From NCBI GenBank assembly GCA_041725955.1, contig JBGRQE010000001.1:62001-126000 (forward strand): 64,000 bases of DNA, given 5' to 3'. This document shows, piece after piece, positions 45,268-54,654 of the stretch. The position numbers and the translations under genes are program-made. How positions within the stretch are numbered: position 1 is the first letter of the stretch; every line of letters begins with the position of its first letter. Source of the DNA: JBGRPZ01 sp041725955 (lineage in GTDB: Bacteria; Bacteroidota; Bacteroidia; Bacteroidales; JBGRPZ01). A model generated the notes under the pieces. That model saw only the letters and a list, made by a program, of their open reading frames with translations, ran no database searches and was not told where the DNA came from.

Positions 45268-45275
45268 AATTTTGA
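45268..45275 (+). promoter_or_regulatory. Putative -7 box of the aldolase gene
   Basis: TAATTTTG matches TAnnTTTG, 44 bp before the ATG at 45320. The nearest TTG upstream is too far (about 28 bp), so the -33 box is uncertain. Confidence 0.35.
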
Positions 45276-45319
45276 AATCTAATTAAAAGACTACAAATAA
45301 TTATCTAATCCAAAAAGTC

Positions 45320-46399
45320 ATGTCAGAAAAAATCTTTGATGTCGTAGAACCAGGAGTATTATACGGAGATGCTCTTAAAGAAGTGTATCGTATTGCAAAA
45401 GAAAATCAATTTGCTATTCCTGCGGTGAATGTGGTTGGAACAAACTCTGTGAATGCAGTTCTGGAAGCGGCAAAAGAGGCTAATTCACCGATAATTATTC
45501 AGTTTTCTAATGGCGGTGCTTCATTTTATGCTGGAAAATCTCTTTCAAATGAAGGTCAGCAATCTGCAATTGCAGGGGCTATTTCTGGTGCAATGCACGT
45601 TCATCATATGGCTGAAATGTATGGTATTCCTGTAATCCTTCATACCGATCATGCTGCAAAGAAACTTCTTCCATGGATCGACGGTCTGTTAGAAGCTGGT
45701 GAAGATTTTTATGAATCTCATGGTATGCCATTGTTCTCTTCTCATATGTTAGACTTATCTGAAGAAGATCTAGAGGAAAATATTCAAATTTGTGAGACCT
45801 ATCTTAAGCGTATGAGCAAAATTGGTATGACTTTAGAGATTGAACTTGGAATTACTGGTGGTGAGGAAGATGGAGTAGATAATAGTAATGTCGACGATAG
45901 TCGTTTATATACCCAACCTGAAGAAGTATCTATGGCTTACGAAAGATTGAGTGCTATTAGTCCAAACTTTACTATTGCTGCATCTTTTGGTAATGTTCAT
46001 GGTGTTTATAAGCCTGGAAATGTAAAATTGGAGCCAATTATCTTGAAGAATTCTCAAGAGTATATCCAAAAGAAATTTAATACTAAAGAAAAGCCTGTGA
46101 ATTTTGTATTCCATGGTGGTTCTGGTTCTGAAGAGAGCAAAATTAAGGAAGCACTTACTTATGGTGTTATCAAAATGAATATTGATACAGATACCCAATG
46201 GGCTACATGGGATGGTGTTCGCAAGTACGAAAAAGATAACCATGATTATCTTCAAGGCCAAATAGGTAACCCTAAAGGTGAAGATGAGCCAAACAAGAAA
46301 TTTTATGATCCAAGAAAATGGATGCGTGCTGGAGAAGAAAGCATGAAGAATCGTGTATTGGAAGCATATAAAGACTTGAATTGTCTGGACAGAAACTAG
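45320..46399 (+). CDS. fba: Class II fructose-bisphosphate aldolase
   Basis: This is the glycolytic/gluconeogenic zinc aldolase (359 residues), cleaving fructose 1,6-bisphosphate into the two triose phosphates. Visible motifs are FAIPAVNVVGTNSVNAVLEA, VILHTDHAAKKLLPWIDG with the zinc-binding and catalytic HTDH, LEIELGITGGEEDGVDN with a zinc-ligand Glu, and FVFHGGSGS and MNIDTDTQWAT for phosphate binding. Length and the long form match the E. coli FbaA branch (class IIA). It is monocistronic with a strong terminator shared with the convergent universal stress gene. Confidence 0.97.
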   Translation: MSEKIFDVVEPGVLYGDALKEVYRIAKENQFAIPAVNVVGTNSVNAVLEAAKEANSPIIIQFSNGGASFYAGKSLSNEGQQSAIAGAISGAMHVHHMAEMYGIPVILHTDHAAKKLLPWIDGLLEAGEDFYESHGMPLFSSHMLDLSEEDLEENIQICETYLKRMSKIGMTLEIELGITGGEEDGVDNSNVDDSRLYTQPEEVSMAYERLSAISPNFTIAASFGNVHGVYKPGNVKLEPIILKNSQEYIQKKFNTKEKPVNFVFHGGSGSEESKIKEALTYGVIKMNIDTDTQWATWDGVRKYEKDNHDYLQGQIGNPKGEDEPNKKFYDPRKWMRAGEESMKNRVLEAYKDLNCLDRN

Positions 46400-46419
46400 T
46401 TCGGAAATTAAATATTTAA

Positions 46420-46465
46420 AAAAGGGTGTTTGTAGAAGTCTAAAAGCTTTAGCAAACACCCTTTT
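46420..46465. terminator. Bidirectional intrinsic terminator
   Basis: AAAAGGGTGTTTG (46420-46432) pairs perfectly with CAAACACCCTTTT (46453-46465), 13 bp with a 20-nt loop. It lies between the convergent aldolase and universal stress genes. Confidence 0.85.
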
Positions 46466-46474
46466 ACTTTTGTA

Positions 46475-47329
46475 TTATCTGCTTAATGTTTTAATAAATT
46501 CTTGTGGATGTATACTCATTACCGGGAATTTGGAGTGATGAACAAGGCGAGAAGCCATAGTTCCTAATAGAAATCCCATAGTGCCTGATGTTTGTTCTGT
46601 CATGGAAACAATAAGGTTGGCATCAATTTCTTCGGCATATTTTAAAGTAACCTTTGCAATATGATCAGACTTTAAACTGACAATTGTAAAGTTAATACCT
46701 TCGCTTTCCAGATAGGCTTCTACTTGCTTTACATATTGGGTGGTGCGTTCTTTATTCGATTCCAGGTTAGAAGTATAAACCTTTAAAACATGAATTTCAG
46801 AATTAAAAACTTTGGCAAGTTCAACTGCAAAGGGCACTTTTTGTCGGGTTTCGAGCGAATCATCGAAAGGCAATACTATTTTTTTTAGATATCTTTCAAT
46901 ACTTTTATCCGATAACCTAATTGTAATTATTGGATGAGTAGAAGCTGTTACAATTTTATTTGCATTAGATCCAAGGAAATATTCTTCCATCCCTGAAACA
47001 CCATGTGTGCCAACAATTACAAGCCAGGCGTTTATATCTTCTGCTTCTTGAACGATTTCTTTATATATTTTACCTTTTCTTATCTTGTAATCAAGAACGC
47101 CTTTTGAAAGTCCAACTTGATATTTATTAATAAGCCTGTCTAATTTTTCTTTTGCTATTTCTGAGGATTTTTTCGAACTGGAATATGTTTCTTGCTCTCT
47201 ACCTAATTCAGGTGTTTCCACCCAAACCATTCTAACATCTGCATCTGCTTTATCAGCAATTACCAATGCATGTTCTAAGGCATTAATAGAGCATTCAGAA
47301 AAGTCTATTGCGGCGAGAATTTTCTTCAT
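46475..47329 (-). CDS. Tandem-domain universal stress protein
   Basis: This is a cytoplasmic protein of 284 residues made of two UspA domains. The first (about 1-140) starts KILAAIDFSECSINALEHAL and ends VIVGTHGVSGMEEYFLGSNA. The second (about 150-280) starts KIVLPFDDSLETRQKVPFAV and ends with the weaker SMTEQTSGTMGFLLGTMASR. The first copy keeps the Gly-rich ATP-binding pattern (G-x2-G-x9-G); the second is less complete. Such proteins respond to starvation or redox stress, but the mechanism is poorly defined. It is a single gene. Confidence 0.92.
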   Translation of the reverse strand: MKKILAAIDFSECSINALEHALVIADKADADVRMVWVETPELGREQETYSSSKKSSEIAKEKLDRLINKYQVGLSKGVLDYKIRKGKIYKEIVQEAEDINAWLVIVGTHGVSGMEEYFLGSNANKIVTASTHPIITIRLSDKSIERYLKKIVLPFDDSLETRQKVPFAVELAKVFNSEIHVLKVYTSNLESNKERTTQYVKQVEAYLESEGINFTIVSLKSDHIAKVTLKYAEEIDANLIVSMTEQTSGTMGFLLGTMASRLVHHSKFPVMSIHPQEFIKTLSR

Positions 47330-47503
47330 GAAATGATGTTTTAAGTTATTTTGCTTTTGTAAATTTTAGCAATTGAATTTACTACATTATTTCCATCTGT
47401 TTAAATGTTTTTTGTTTTTAGTATATCTAAAGGAATTGCTTTGTGAAAAAAACATTCAGGAAAGGTTGAGAATGGAGCAAGCTGTATTTTTTAAGTAAAA
47501 AAA

Positions 47504-47539
47504 AACATACTGCAATTCAAATATGAATTGTAGTATGTT
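47504..47539 (-). terminator. Intrinsic terminator of the SPOR-domain gene
   Basis: AACATACTGCAATTC (47504-47518) pairs with GAATTGTAGTATGTT (47525-47539), 15 bp with one G-U/mismatch. On the minus strand it is followed by about nine T. It lies 25 bp beyond the SPOR gene stop. Confidence 0.88.
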
Positions 47540-47563
47540 CTTTCTTTTTTTTAAGCAGATAAA

Positions 47564-48058
47564 TTAATAATTTTCTTGCTCAGTTTTGTTTTCCTCTTTT
47601 ATTTTCTTCTCACCCATACTTGGATAATTGATTTTGTCTGAAGCTATCCATGCTCCAGGGTATTCTTTTTTTATTTTGCGTAAAAAGTTTTCTGCTTCTA
47701 ATTTGGATCTAAAGTCCCCAACTCTTACTCTGTAGTTTGGAGCAAAAAAACTTATATATGCGGTTTGTTCAGGATAATCTTTAAGGAATTTGTCATAGAC
47801 CTCTTTAGCTTTCTTTTTGGAGTTATTTCCTGAGTCAAAAAAGATTTCAATACGACAACCTGGAATACTTGGATATTTATCGTTCATACTTTTGTGCAAT
47901 GAAAGCAAGCTATCGACACTTGGACTGGCATTTATTTTTAAGCTTCCTTGATTCTGATTTTCGGAAGTATTAGGGAAATATTGAGCATACCCTTTATTTG
48001 AGCCAATCAAAAGGAGAAAGCATCCTCCAATAAGCATTTTTAAGAAATGCATTTTCAT
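47564..48058 (-). CDS. Exported SPOR-domain protein
   Basis: This is a protein of 164 residues with a signal peptide (FLKMLIGGCFLLLIGSNKGYAQ). After a short linker it carries a SPOR domain (about residues 68-140): CRIEIFFDSGNNSKKKAKEV, then YRVRVGDFRSKLEAENFLRK and YPGAWIASDKI. SPOR domains bind denuded glycan strands of peptidoglycan, often at division sites. The two-fold beta-alpha-beta pattern with RVGDF is clear. The tail is Lys/Glu-rich. It is a monocistronic gene with its own strong terminator. Confidence 0.88.
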   Translation of the reverse strand: MKMHFLKMLIGGCFLLLIGSNKGYAQYFPNTSENQNQGSLKINASPSVDSLLSLHKSMNDKYPSIPGCRIEIFFDSGNNSKKKAKEVYDKFLKDYPEQTAYISFFAPNYRVRVGDFRSKLEAENFLRKIKKEYPGAWIASDKINYPSMGEKKIKEENKTEQENY

Positions 48059-48153
48059 ACCTAAATTATTTTTTGGTTAATTGCTTAATATTCAAAATGT
48101 TTTTGCAGTATATTCTTCAAAGGAACTAAGATTGATTAATTCTTCCAAATGAA

Positions 48154-50109
48154 TTAAAATCTTTTTCTGCCTTTTTTCTTACTGTGTGCTTTATTACTAG
48201 ATTTTCTTTGTGGAGGAAAATTGCTTTTCTCAGATCTTTGATTTCCTTCAATTAATTTAGGAATCCAATCTTTATGCCCCATATTAGTGAGACTGCGTTT
48301 TATATCGTTTTGATTTTCTCTTTTATACCAAAAGAAGAATTTCTGCTGTTCAAGTTTTTCATCTCTACTAATAGCAGAATATACAGGCTTTAAAGTGTAA
48401 GGGTCAAAACCCGAATAATAGCTAACTGTTGCTAAAGTCATTGGTGTAGGAGTAAAATCTTGAACTTGCTCAAGCTTAAAGCCCAGTTTTTTGGTTTTTA
48501 TTGCTAAATCGGCCATGTCTTTTGCTGTACTTCCTGGATGGCTGGAAATAAAGTAAGGAATGATTTGCTGATTTAAATTTTCTTCTTGAGATATCTTTTC
48601 AAATTTATTTTTGAAGTCGTAAAAAAGATTAAAAGATGGTTTGCGCATTTTCTTTAATACATCATCTGAAGTATGTTCAGGGGCGACTTTTAGACGTCCG
48701 GATACATGGCGACTCGCTACTTGACGAATATATTCTTCAAAGTGATTACGACGAACAGTTTCCTGGTTATCTGATAAAAGCATATCGTAACGTATGCCAC
48801 TACCAATAAAAGCTCTTTTTACTGCAGGTAAGCGATCTACTCTTCGGTATATATCAAGTAAACTTTGATGATCGGTATTTAAATTTTTACAAACCTTAGG
48901 GAATATGCAACTAGGGCGTTTACATTTTTTACATATGCTTTCATCCCTTCCTTTCATATGGAACATATTGGCTGATGGGCCCCCTAAATCGCTGATATAT
49001 CCTTTAAAGCCATCCATCTTTGTAATTTGTTTTACTTCTTTCATAATAGATCTCTCGGATCTTGAAGAAACATATTTTCCTTGATGGGCAGATATTGTAC
49101 AAAAGGCACATCCTCCAAAACATCCTCTATGCATATTAACCGAGAATTTAATCATTTCCCATGCTGGAATAGGTCCTCGTTTATTGTATTTTGGATGAGG
49201 GAGTCGTGTATATGGCAAATCAAATGAACTATCAATTTCTTTAGTGTCCATAGGAGGAAAAGGAGGGTTTACGACAAGGCAATCTTTTTCTATTTTTTGC
49301 AATAACCTAAAGGCTTCTTGTTTGTTGGATTCCTCTTCTATATGTTTGAAATTTGCAGCAAAAGACTTTTTGTTCTTTAAACATTGCTCGTGTGAATTTA
49401 GTTCGAGGTTTTCCCATTCTTTTGGGAGTGTATTTACTTCCTTTGCAGGAATCTTAAACCCAATCTGAGGAATGTTTTGAATATCTTTTAGCGAATACCC
49501 TTTGTCGAAATGATTTAGCAGCTGTTTAAGAGGGAGTTCACCCATGCCATAGACCAAAATATCGGCACTACTGTCAAAAAGTATTGATGGTTTTAAATGA
49601 TTTGCCCAATAATCGTAATGAGTAAAACGGCGTAATGAAGCCTCTACACCTCCAATTACAACGGGAACATCAGGGTATATCTTCTTTAAAATCTGTGTAT
49701 ACTTTACAGTAGCATAATCTGGACGAAACCCTGCTTTCCCGTCAGGAGTATATGCATCATTAGAGCGTAGTCTTTTGTTGGCGGTATAATGATTTACCAT
49801 TGAATCCATACAACCTGATGTAACACCAAAAAATAATCGGGGCTTACCCAGTTTCTTAAAATCCCTTAAGTCGTCTTGCCAATTGGGCTGTGGTATAATT
49901 GCAATTTTATAACCAGCTGCTTCGATGATTCGACCGATTACAGCATGGCCAAATGAAGGATGATCTACATATGCATCACCCGATATTAGAATTACATCTA
50001 ATTCATCCCATCCTCTTTGCACTACTTCCTTTTTGGTTGTGGGCAACCAATCGCTAATTCTATAATCGTTATTTGCTTTATTTTCCAATGCCTTGTAATT
50101 TGTTCCCAA
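48154..50109 (-). CDS. YgiQ-family radical SAM protein
   Basis: This is a large radical SAM protein of 651 residues, matching the uncharacterised YgiQ family throughout. The N-terminus has DWLPTTKKEVVQRGWDELDV and LISGDAYVDHPSFGHAVIGR, a B12-binding-like domain. The cluster motif GCFGGCAFCTISAHQGK places Cys330, Cys334 and Cys337. A second Cys set, CKKCKRPSCIFPKVC, follows. The C-terminal helical domain includes FIGSGIRYDMLL and YFISSHPGSTAKDM. The tail is very basic. The start is a TTG codon at 50109; no upstream ATG is in frame nearby. Function unknown. Confidence 0.93.
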   Translation of the reverse strand: MGTNYKALENKANNDYRISDWLPTTKKEVVQRGWDELDVILISGDAYVDHPSFGHAVIGRIIEAAGYKIAIIPQPNWQDDLRDFKKLGKPRLFFGVTSGCMDSMVNHYTANKRLRSNDAYTPDGKAGFRPDYATVKYTQILKKIYPDVPVVIGGVEASLRRFTHYDYWANHLKPSILFDSSADILVYGMGELPLKQLLNHFDKGYSLKDIQNIPQIGFKIPAKEVNTLPKEWENLELNSHEQCLKNKKSFAANFKHIEEESNKQEAFRLLQKIEKDCLVVNPPFPPMDTKEIDSSFDLPYTRLPHPKYNKRGPIPAWEMIKFSVNMHRGCFGGCAFCTISAHQGKYVSSRSERSIMKEVKQITKMDGFKGYISDLGGPSANMFHMKGRDESICKKCKRPSCIFPKVCKNLNTDHQSLLDIYRRVDRLPAVKRAFIGSGIRYDMLLSDNQETVRRNHFEEYIRQVASRHVSGRLKVAPEHTSDDVLKKMRKPSFNLFYDFKNKFEKISQEENLNQQIIPYFISSHPGSTAKDMADLAIKTKKLGFKLEQVQDFTPTPMTLATVSYYSGFDPYTLKPVYSAISRDEKLEQQKFFFWYKRENQNDIKRSLTNMGHKDWIPKLIEGNQRSEKSNFPPQRKSSNKAHSKKKGRKRF

Positions 50110-50184
50110 AGAAAACGAAAATTGAAAATATATTGTATAGAAGTGAGTGGATTTTAAGAATTACAGATGAAGTATTTTTAAAGT

Positions 50185-51387
50185 TTATGATTTTAAATAG
50201 CTTAGCTCTTTAAGATGAGATAAGGAAAGAAAAGCCATTAGTCCCATACCTGTCTGTAATGCGCTTTCGTCTATATTGAATTTAGAGGTATGCAAGGCTC
50301 CTCCAATGTTGTTTTTAAAATTACTGGTTCCCAGTCTGTAAAATACAGAAGGTATTTCATGCGAATAATAGGCAAAGTCTTCAGCCCCCAATCTAAGATC
50401 TAATTTTTTAACATAGTCTTTCCCAAGGAAGTCTTGGGCAAAGTTTTTTGATAAGCGGGTCTTTTTTACATCATTGAAAAGAAATGGATATCCCTTTTCG
50501 ATATACACATCACAATCAAGATCGTATGAATGCGCAGTGTTTTTACAAATCTCTGTGATTTTTTTATGTGCATGACTTCTCCATTCTTCATCAAACGTAC
50601 GGAAGGTTCCTCTAATTAGTACTTCTGAGGGAATAATATTGAACACACTGCCTCCTTCTATATGACCAAAGCTTAGTACAGATGGAATCTGAGGGGGACA
50701 AAGGCGGGATACAATATTTTGAAGTTGAGTTAGGATATGTGCAGCAGTTATTATGGTGTCGGGAGTTTTGTGAGGCATAGCAGCATGACCTCCTTTTCCT
50801 TTTACCTTTAAGGTGATTTCATCTGCAGAGGCCATATATTCTCCACCTTTGAATCCGCAATATCCAGCCTCAAAATCAGGGTAAACATGCTGACCTATGG
50901 CAAGCTGAGGTATAGGATCTTTTAAAACACCATCTTCAATCATTAAAGTAGCTCCACCAGGGAACAGCTCTTCTCCGGGTTGGAAAATAAATCGGATACT
51001 TCCTTCAAAATCATTTTCCATTCCTTTTAATATCTTAAGAGTTCCAAGTAAAGAAGCAGTATGGACATCGTGCCCACAGGCATGCATACAATTAGGTTTT
51101 TGTGATTTATAGTTTACTTCATTTTCTTCTTGTATAGGAAGAGCATCAATATCGGCACGAAGAAGAATAAGTTTACTGAAAGGCTTTTTCCCATGTATGT
51201 GTCCCATAATTCCTGTTTTCCCTACACCCTTTTTATGTTCTATATTCCATTGCGTTAATATCTTTGAAATATATTCCATTGTTTGGTCTTCATGGTAAGA
51301 TAATTCAGGGTTTTGATGGATGTATCTTCGGATTTGAATTATTTCTTCAATCAAAAAGGCTGCTTGAGCTTTTATATGTTGGATCAT
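50185..51387 (-). CDS. M20-family amidohydrolase (hippurate hydrolase-like)
   Basis: This is a cytoplasmic metallopeptidase/amidohydrolase of 400 residues. The di-metal motifs are LRADIDALPIQEE (Asp79) and NCMHACGHDVHTASLLG (His102, Cys104, His106, His109), then FQPGEE. The dimerisation domain includes KGKGGHAAMPHKTPDTI. The C-terminal LRLGAEDFAYYSHEIPSVFY completes the active site. The sequence is of the IAA-amino acid/N-acyl-amino acid hydrolase group; the exact acyl substrate is not readable. A -7 box (TAATTTTG on the minus strand, 51414-51407) lies 20 bp before the ATG. Single gene. Confidence 0.93.
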   Translation of the reverse strand: MIQHIKAQAAFLIEEIIQIRRYIHQNPELSYHEDQTMEYISKILTQWNIEHKKGVGKTGIMGHIHGKKPFSKLILLRADIDALPIQEENEVNYKSQKPNCMHACGHDVHTASLLGTLKILKGMENDFEGSIRFIFQPGEELFPGGATLMIEDGVLKDPIPQLAIGQHVYPDFEAGYCGFKGGEYMASADEITLKVKGKGGHAAMPHKTPDTIITAAHILTQLQNIVSRLCPPQIPSVLSFGHIEGGSVFNIIPSEVLIRGTFRTFDEEWRSHAHKKITEICKNTAHSYDLDCDVYIEKGYPFLFNDVKKTRLSKNFAQDFLGKDYVKKLDLRLGAEDFAYYSHEIPSVFYRLGTSNFKNNIGGALHTSKFNIDESALQTGMGLMAFLSLSHLKELSYLKS

Positions 51388-51832
51388 GAGTAGTTTGTTT
51401 AGATTACAAAATTAGCCATTTTTTGGAGTCCATTTATTATGAAATGCTTTTAAAGCTAAGTTGTTTTGGTAGTAAATCCGAAATATAATTAGTCTCTGTA
51501 TTGTTGGTGGTTATAGCAGAAGAATTTAAAGAGATTAAAGCTGTACTTACTTGCTTTTGAATAGTTTAAGAGGTTGTTTGGGTTAAAGTTAATCCAATGT
51601 TATCTATCGATTGACTTTTTAACTAATTGTTTTACCAAGAAATAGATCTTGTTTGTTGAGCAGTAAAGGCTACCTATTCAATAGGTAATATCTTTTATTG
51701 AGCTCGTTTAGATGATTAAATTACATTTTTGAAAATATTTTGAGTCCTGAATTTTTGTTAATACTTATATGTCAATATAAATACCTTTATAGTTTTAATT
51801 CACCGATCTTTACTTTTTCTTATTTTTGCAAA
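51388..51832. other. Intergenic region between divergent amidohydrolase and rbfA
   Basis: This is a 445-bp A/T-rich gap. It holds the amidohydrolase -7 box (51407-51414, minus) and a perfect 8-bp inverted repeat with a 1-nt centre, TACCTATT-C-AATAGGTA at 51671-51687. The rbfA -7 box is at 51821-51828. The in-frame extension of rbfA to 51740 is probably not translated. No other gene is supported. Confidence 0.6.
51821..51828 (+). promoter_or_regulatory. -7 box immediately before rbfA
   Basis: TATTTTTG followed by CA fits TAnnTTTG and ends only 4 bp before the ATG at 51833. If used, the transcript begins at or next to the start codon (leaderless). No clear TTTG is found 19-21 bp upstream. Confidence 0.45.
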
Positions 51833-52171
51833 ATGGAATCTAAAAGACAACAGAAAGTAGCGAAACAAATCCAAAGAGATTTGGGTGAAATCTTTCAGGA
51901 AGAAGCAAGACTTTATTTCAGAAATGCTTTGATAACAGTTACCAAAGTAAATATTTCTAGAGATTTGTCAGTGGCGAAGATTAATTTGAGTTTATTTTCT
52001 ACTGAAGATAAACAGGAATTGCTTGATGAAATAAAAGAAAGAGCAAAGGAAATACGTCATAAATTGGCTGCTAGGGTAAAGCATCAATTACGTATTGTAC
52101 CTCAATTGTTGTTCTATGAAGATGATTCTCTTGATTATATCGATAATATCGAAAATTTATTGAAGGAGTAA
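51833..52171 (+). CDS. rbfA: 30S ribosome-binding factor A
   Basis: This is ribosome-binding factor A (112 residues), needed for late maturation of the 16S rRNA 5' end. The KH-like fold shows SKRQQKVAKQIQRDLGEIFQ, then ITVTKVNISRDLSVAKINLS and LAARVKHQLRIVPQLLFYED, ending DYIDNIENLL. I choose ATG 51833 rather than the in-frame ATG at 51740. The extra 31 residues upstream are hydrophobic, unlike any RbfA, and a promoter box lies at 51821-51828 inside them. It heads a run with a methyltransferase and a lipoprotein-release permease. Confidence 0.95.
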   Translation: MESKRQQKVAKQIQRDLGEIFQEEARLYFRNALITVTKVNISRDLSVAKINLSLFSTEDKQELLDEIKERAKEIRHKLAARVKHQLRIVPQLLFYEDDSLDYIDNIENLLKE

Positions 52172-52195
52172 AACACACAAAAGGAATATATTCAC

Positions 52196-53017
52196 ATGCA
52201 GTACGACCCAATCAAACGAAGTCTGGGGAAGGTTTTTAATACTACTCCCATTCTTCGTAAATCATTTTATAAGCTATTAGATTTACTGTTGTTGCGAACT
52301 TGGCATATTCGTAAAGAAATTCGAAAATGGGAAAAAGGTACCCCTAAAGAATTGTCAATTCTTGATGCAGGAAGTGGTTTTGGCCAATATGTATTTTATT
52401 TAGCTTCAAGATGCAAGTCGTGGAAGGTATTGGGGCTGGATGTTAAAGAAGAGCAGATTGCCGACTGCAATTCTTTCTTCAATAAAATAGGACTGCATAA
52501 TGCACATTTCCAAAAAGGAGATTTGACAAAATATCAAAGTCCATTGGCTTTTGATATGGTTTTATGTGTCGATGTTATGGAGCATATTGAGGAAGATGTT
52601 GAAGTGTTGAAAAACTTTCATGCTTCCTTAAAGCCAGGAGGTATGGTTTTGATTTCTACCCCATCAGATCAGGGAGGCTCCGACGTGCATGATCATGATC
52701 ATAGTGATGATGGAGAACATTCGTTTATCGATGAGCACGTTCGTGATGGTTATAATATTCAAGAAATCAAAGATAAATTTAAGCAAGCAGGATTTTCAAA
52801 ATCAGAGGTATATTATCAATATGGATGGCCAGGGAAGATTTCATGGCGACTATCAATGAAATACCCCATATTGATGCTAAATAAATCGCGTTTATCTTTT
52901 ATAATTTTACCATTCTATTATTTGTTGACTTTTCCTATATCCTTACTATTTAATTATTTTGATGTTATTGGTAAGTTTAAAACAGGAACAGGATTAATTG
53001 CAAAGGCTTGGAAATAA
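52196..53017 (+). CDS. Class I SAM-dependent methyltransferase
   Basis: This is a methyltransferase of 273 residues with the Rossmann-fold motifs LSILDAGSGFGQYVFYLA (motif I), VLGLDVKEEQI (acidic loop), FDMVLCVDVMEHIEEDVEVL and LKPGGMVLISTP. The C-terminal 60 residues contain a hydrophobic stretch (LSFIILPFYYLLTFPISLLF) that may anchor it in the membrane. A His/Asp-rich loop (DVHDHDHSDDGEHSF) is unusual and could bind metal. The substrate is unknown. It begins 24 bp after rbfA and precedes the LolC/E-type permease, suggesting co-expression. Confidence 0.88.
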   Translation: MQYDPIKRSLGKVFNTTPILRKSFYKLLDLLLLRTWHIRKEIRKWEKGTPKELSILDAGSGFGQYVFYLASRCKSWKVLGLDVKEEQIADCNSFFNKIGLHNAHFQKGDLTKYQSPLAFDMVLCVDVMEHIEEDVEVLKNFHASLKPGGMVLISTPSDQGGSDVHDHDHSDDGEHSFIDEHVRDGYNIQEIKDKFKQAGFSKSEVYYQYGWPGKISWRLSMKYPILMLNKSRLSFIILPFYYLLTFPISLLFNYFDVIGKFKTGTGLIAKAWK

Positions 53018-53118
53018 TTTATTCGATAAATTCTTTGTTATTATCGCTCGTTAAAGCAAGTTGGAAGCTTCTGTTTTGATTGTGCCTTAACCAAATTATT
53101 AATATAAAAATATAAGAT

Positions 53119-54351
53119 TTGAATTTTCCGTTTTTTGTTGCTAAACGTTATCTGATTTCAAAGAAATCTTTGAATATTATCAATGTGATTTCGGGTATTG
53201 CATTGGTAGGTGTTGCTATTGTATCGGCAGCAATGATTATAGTTTTGTCGGCAATGAACGGCATCGTCAATACTTTATCTAATCAATATAGTGCATTCGA
53301 TTCAGATTTACTAATAACTCCGTCTCAAGGAAAGACAATTAATTATAGTGACTTTCCAAAAGAAAAGATTTTGGCCTTGGATGGCGTAGAGTCTTTACAG
53401 CAAGTTGTTTCTGAAGATGCTCTGTTTAAGTTTAAAGATCGTCAGTTAATTGGTAGAGTAAAAGGTGTAGGGCCTCGATATGGTAAGGTATCAGGGATTG
53501 ACACTTTGGTTATTGATGGTCGTTATCTTCTTAAGGATGATGAAGGTAGAGGTTTTTTGTATGTAGGAGCAGGAATGGCAGCAAACTTGGGACTTTCTCC
53601 TGGGTTTACTTCCCCTCCAGTTTCGATCTATCTACCCAAGAGAGGTACTGATCAGATTGGATCATTGAATAATGCTTTTAATTATAGAAGTTTACGTCCT
53701 TCAGGTGTGTTTTCTATATCTTCTGATATAGATAATAATATGATAGTAGCTCCGATTTCTGATGTTAAATCTTTATTGGATTATAAAAATGAGGATACTT
53801 CTATAGAGATTTTTGTTAAACCCTCGGCATCCGTCTCCAGAGTGAAATCTAAAATTAAAGAGATTCTTGGTCAGAAGTATTTGATTAGAGATATTTTGGA
53901 GCAACATGAATTGGAATATAAAGTTTTTAAGTCGGAAAAATTATTTGCATTTATTATTCTGAGTTTTATCCTATTGGTAGCTAGCTTTAATATTACAGGA
54001 GCCTTAATGATGTTGATTATTGAAAAACAAGATGATTTAAGGGTGCTGTTTTCCTTAGGGGCACAAAAGAAAATATTGAGACGTATTTTCTTATTCGAAG
54101 GAATGACTATTGTTGTTGTTGGATGTATGTTAGGATTGGTGCTGGGAAGTTTGCTTGTTTTTCTGCAAAAAACCTTTGGTTTAATCTCTTTAGATAATGA
54201 TCCCGCATCCTATTTTCCAAATGCCTATCCTGTAGCTTTCCTTTGGAGTGATGTGTTGATGATTGTATTATCTGTGATTGTTATTGGGTTTATTTGTACA
54301 TTAATATCAGTATTGAGAGTTTCTGGACGGTTTCAATTTTATGTAAAGTAA
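53119..54351 (+). CDS. LolC/LolE/MacB-type ABC transporter permease
   Basis: This is an FtsX-family permease of 410 residues: an N-terminal helix (residues about 20-50, ISGIALVGVAIVSAAMIIVL), a large periplasmic domain (50-270), and three C-terminal helices. The start MNFPFFVAKRYLISKKSLNI is the standard LolE-like N-terminus, so the TTG codon at 53119 is very likely the true start. In E. coli, LolCDE moves lipoproteins from the inner membrane to LolA. A matching ATPase gene is not in the window. Genes of this type often follow rbfA in Bacteroidota, here with a methyltransferase between. Confidence 0.92.
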   Translation: MNFPFFVAKRYLISKKSLNIINVISGIALVGVAIVSAAMIIVLSAMNGIVNTLSNQYSAFDSDLLITPSQGKTINYSDFPKEKILALDGVESLQQVVSEDALFKFKDRQLIGRVKGVGPRYGKVSGIDTLVIDGRYLLKDDEGRGFLYVGAGMAANLGLSPGFTSPPVSIYLPKRGTDQIGSLNNAFNYRSLRPSGVFSISSDIDNNMIVAPISDVKSLLDYKNEDTSIEIFVKPSASVSRVKSKIKEILGQKYLIRDILEQHELEYKVFKSEKLFAFIILSFILLVASFNITGALMMLIIEKQDDLRVLFSLGAQKKILRRIFLFEGMTIVVVGCMLGLVLGSLLVFLQKTFGLISLDNDPASYFPNAYPVAFLWSDVLMIVLSVIVIGFICTLISVLRVSGRFQFYVK

Positions 54352-54654
54352 GGGTGTAGTGCCTTTCTTTTTTTGACTTCCTCTGTTTTTTACTAATTCA
54401 TAGAGCTGTTTGTTTTGGGGTAAAGAAGGTGTGTATAGCGCTTTTTAATATAACTCAATTCGTTTTTGTTTTGGACATACAGTCATATGACTTTTATTCT
54501 GTGTTTTATCGATAAAAAGTTACCTTTTTTTTCTACATTTGACCCTGATTCAGTTTAAAAAGTAGTTTATAGCTGCTGTTGTAATCAAACTGCAATCAAG
54601 GGGGACAAGTTCAGAATAAATAGGATGACATAAAATGTATCAAAAAACTTTTTT
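54352..54654. other. Intergenic region upstream of the first C25 protease
   Basis: This is a 303-bp gap without a gene. It contains TACATTTG at 54534-54541, an exact TAnnTTTG -7 box, which would give a leader of about 105 nt. No good -33 box is found. CATATGAC-type palindromic pieces near 54483 are short. I see no terminator hairpin for the upstream permease gene. Confidence 0.45.

Noticed and set aside
51740..51832. Upstream ATG giving RbfA 31 extra residues
   Set aside because: The extra segment is hydrophobic and unlike any RbfA, and a promoter box lies inside it.
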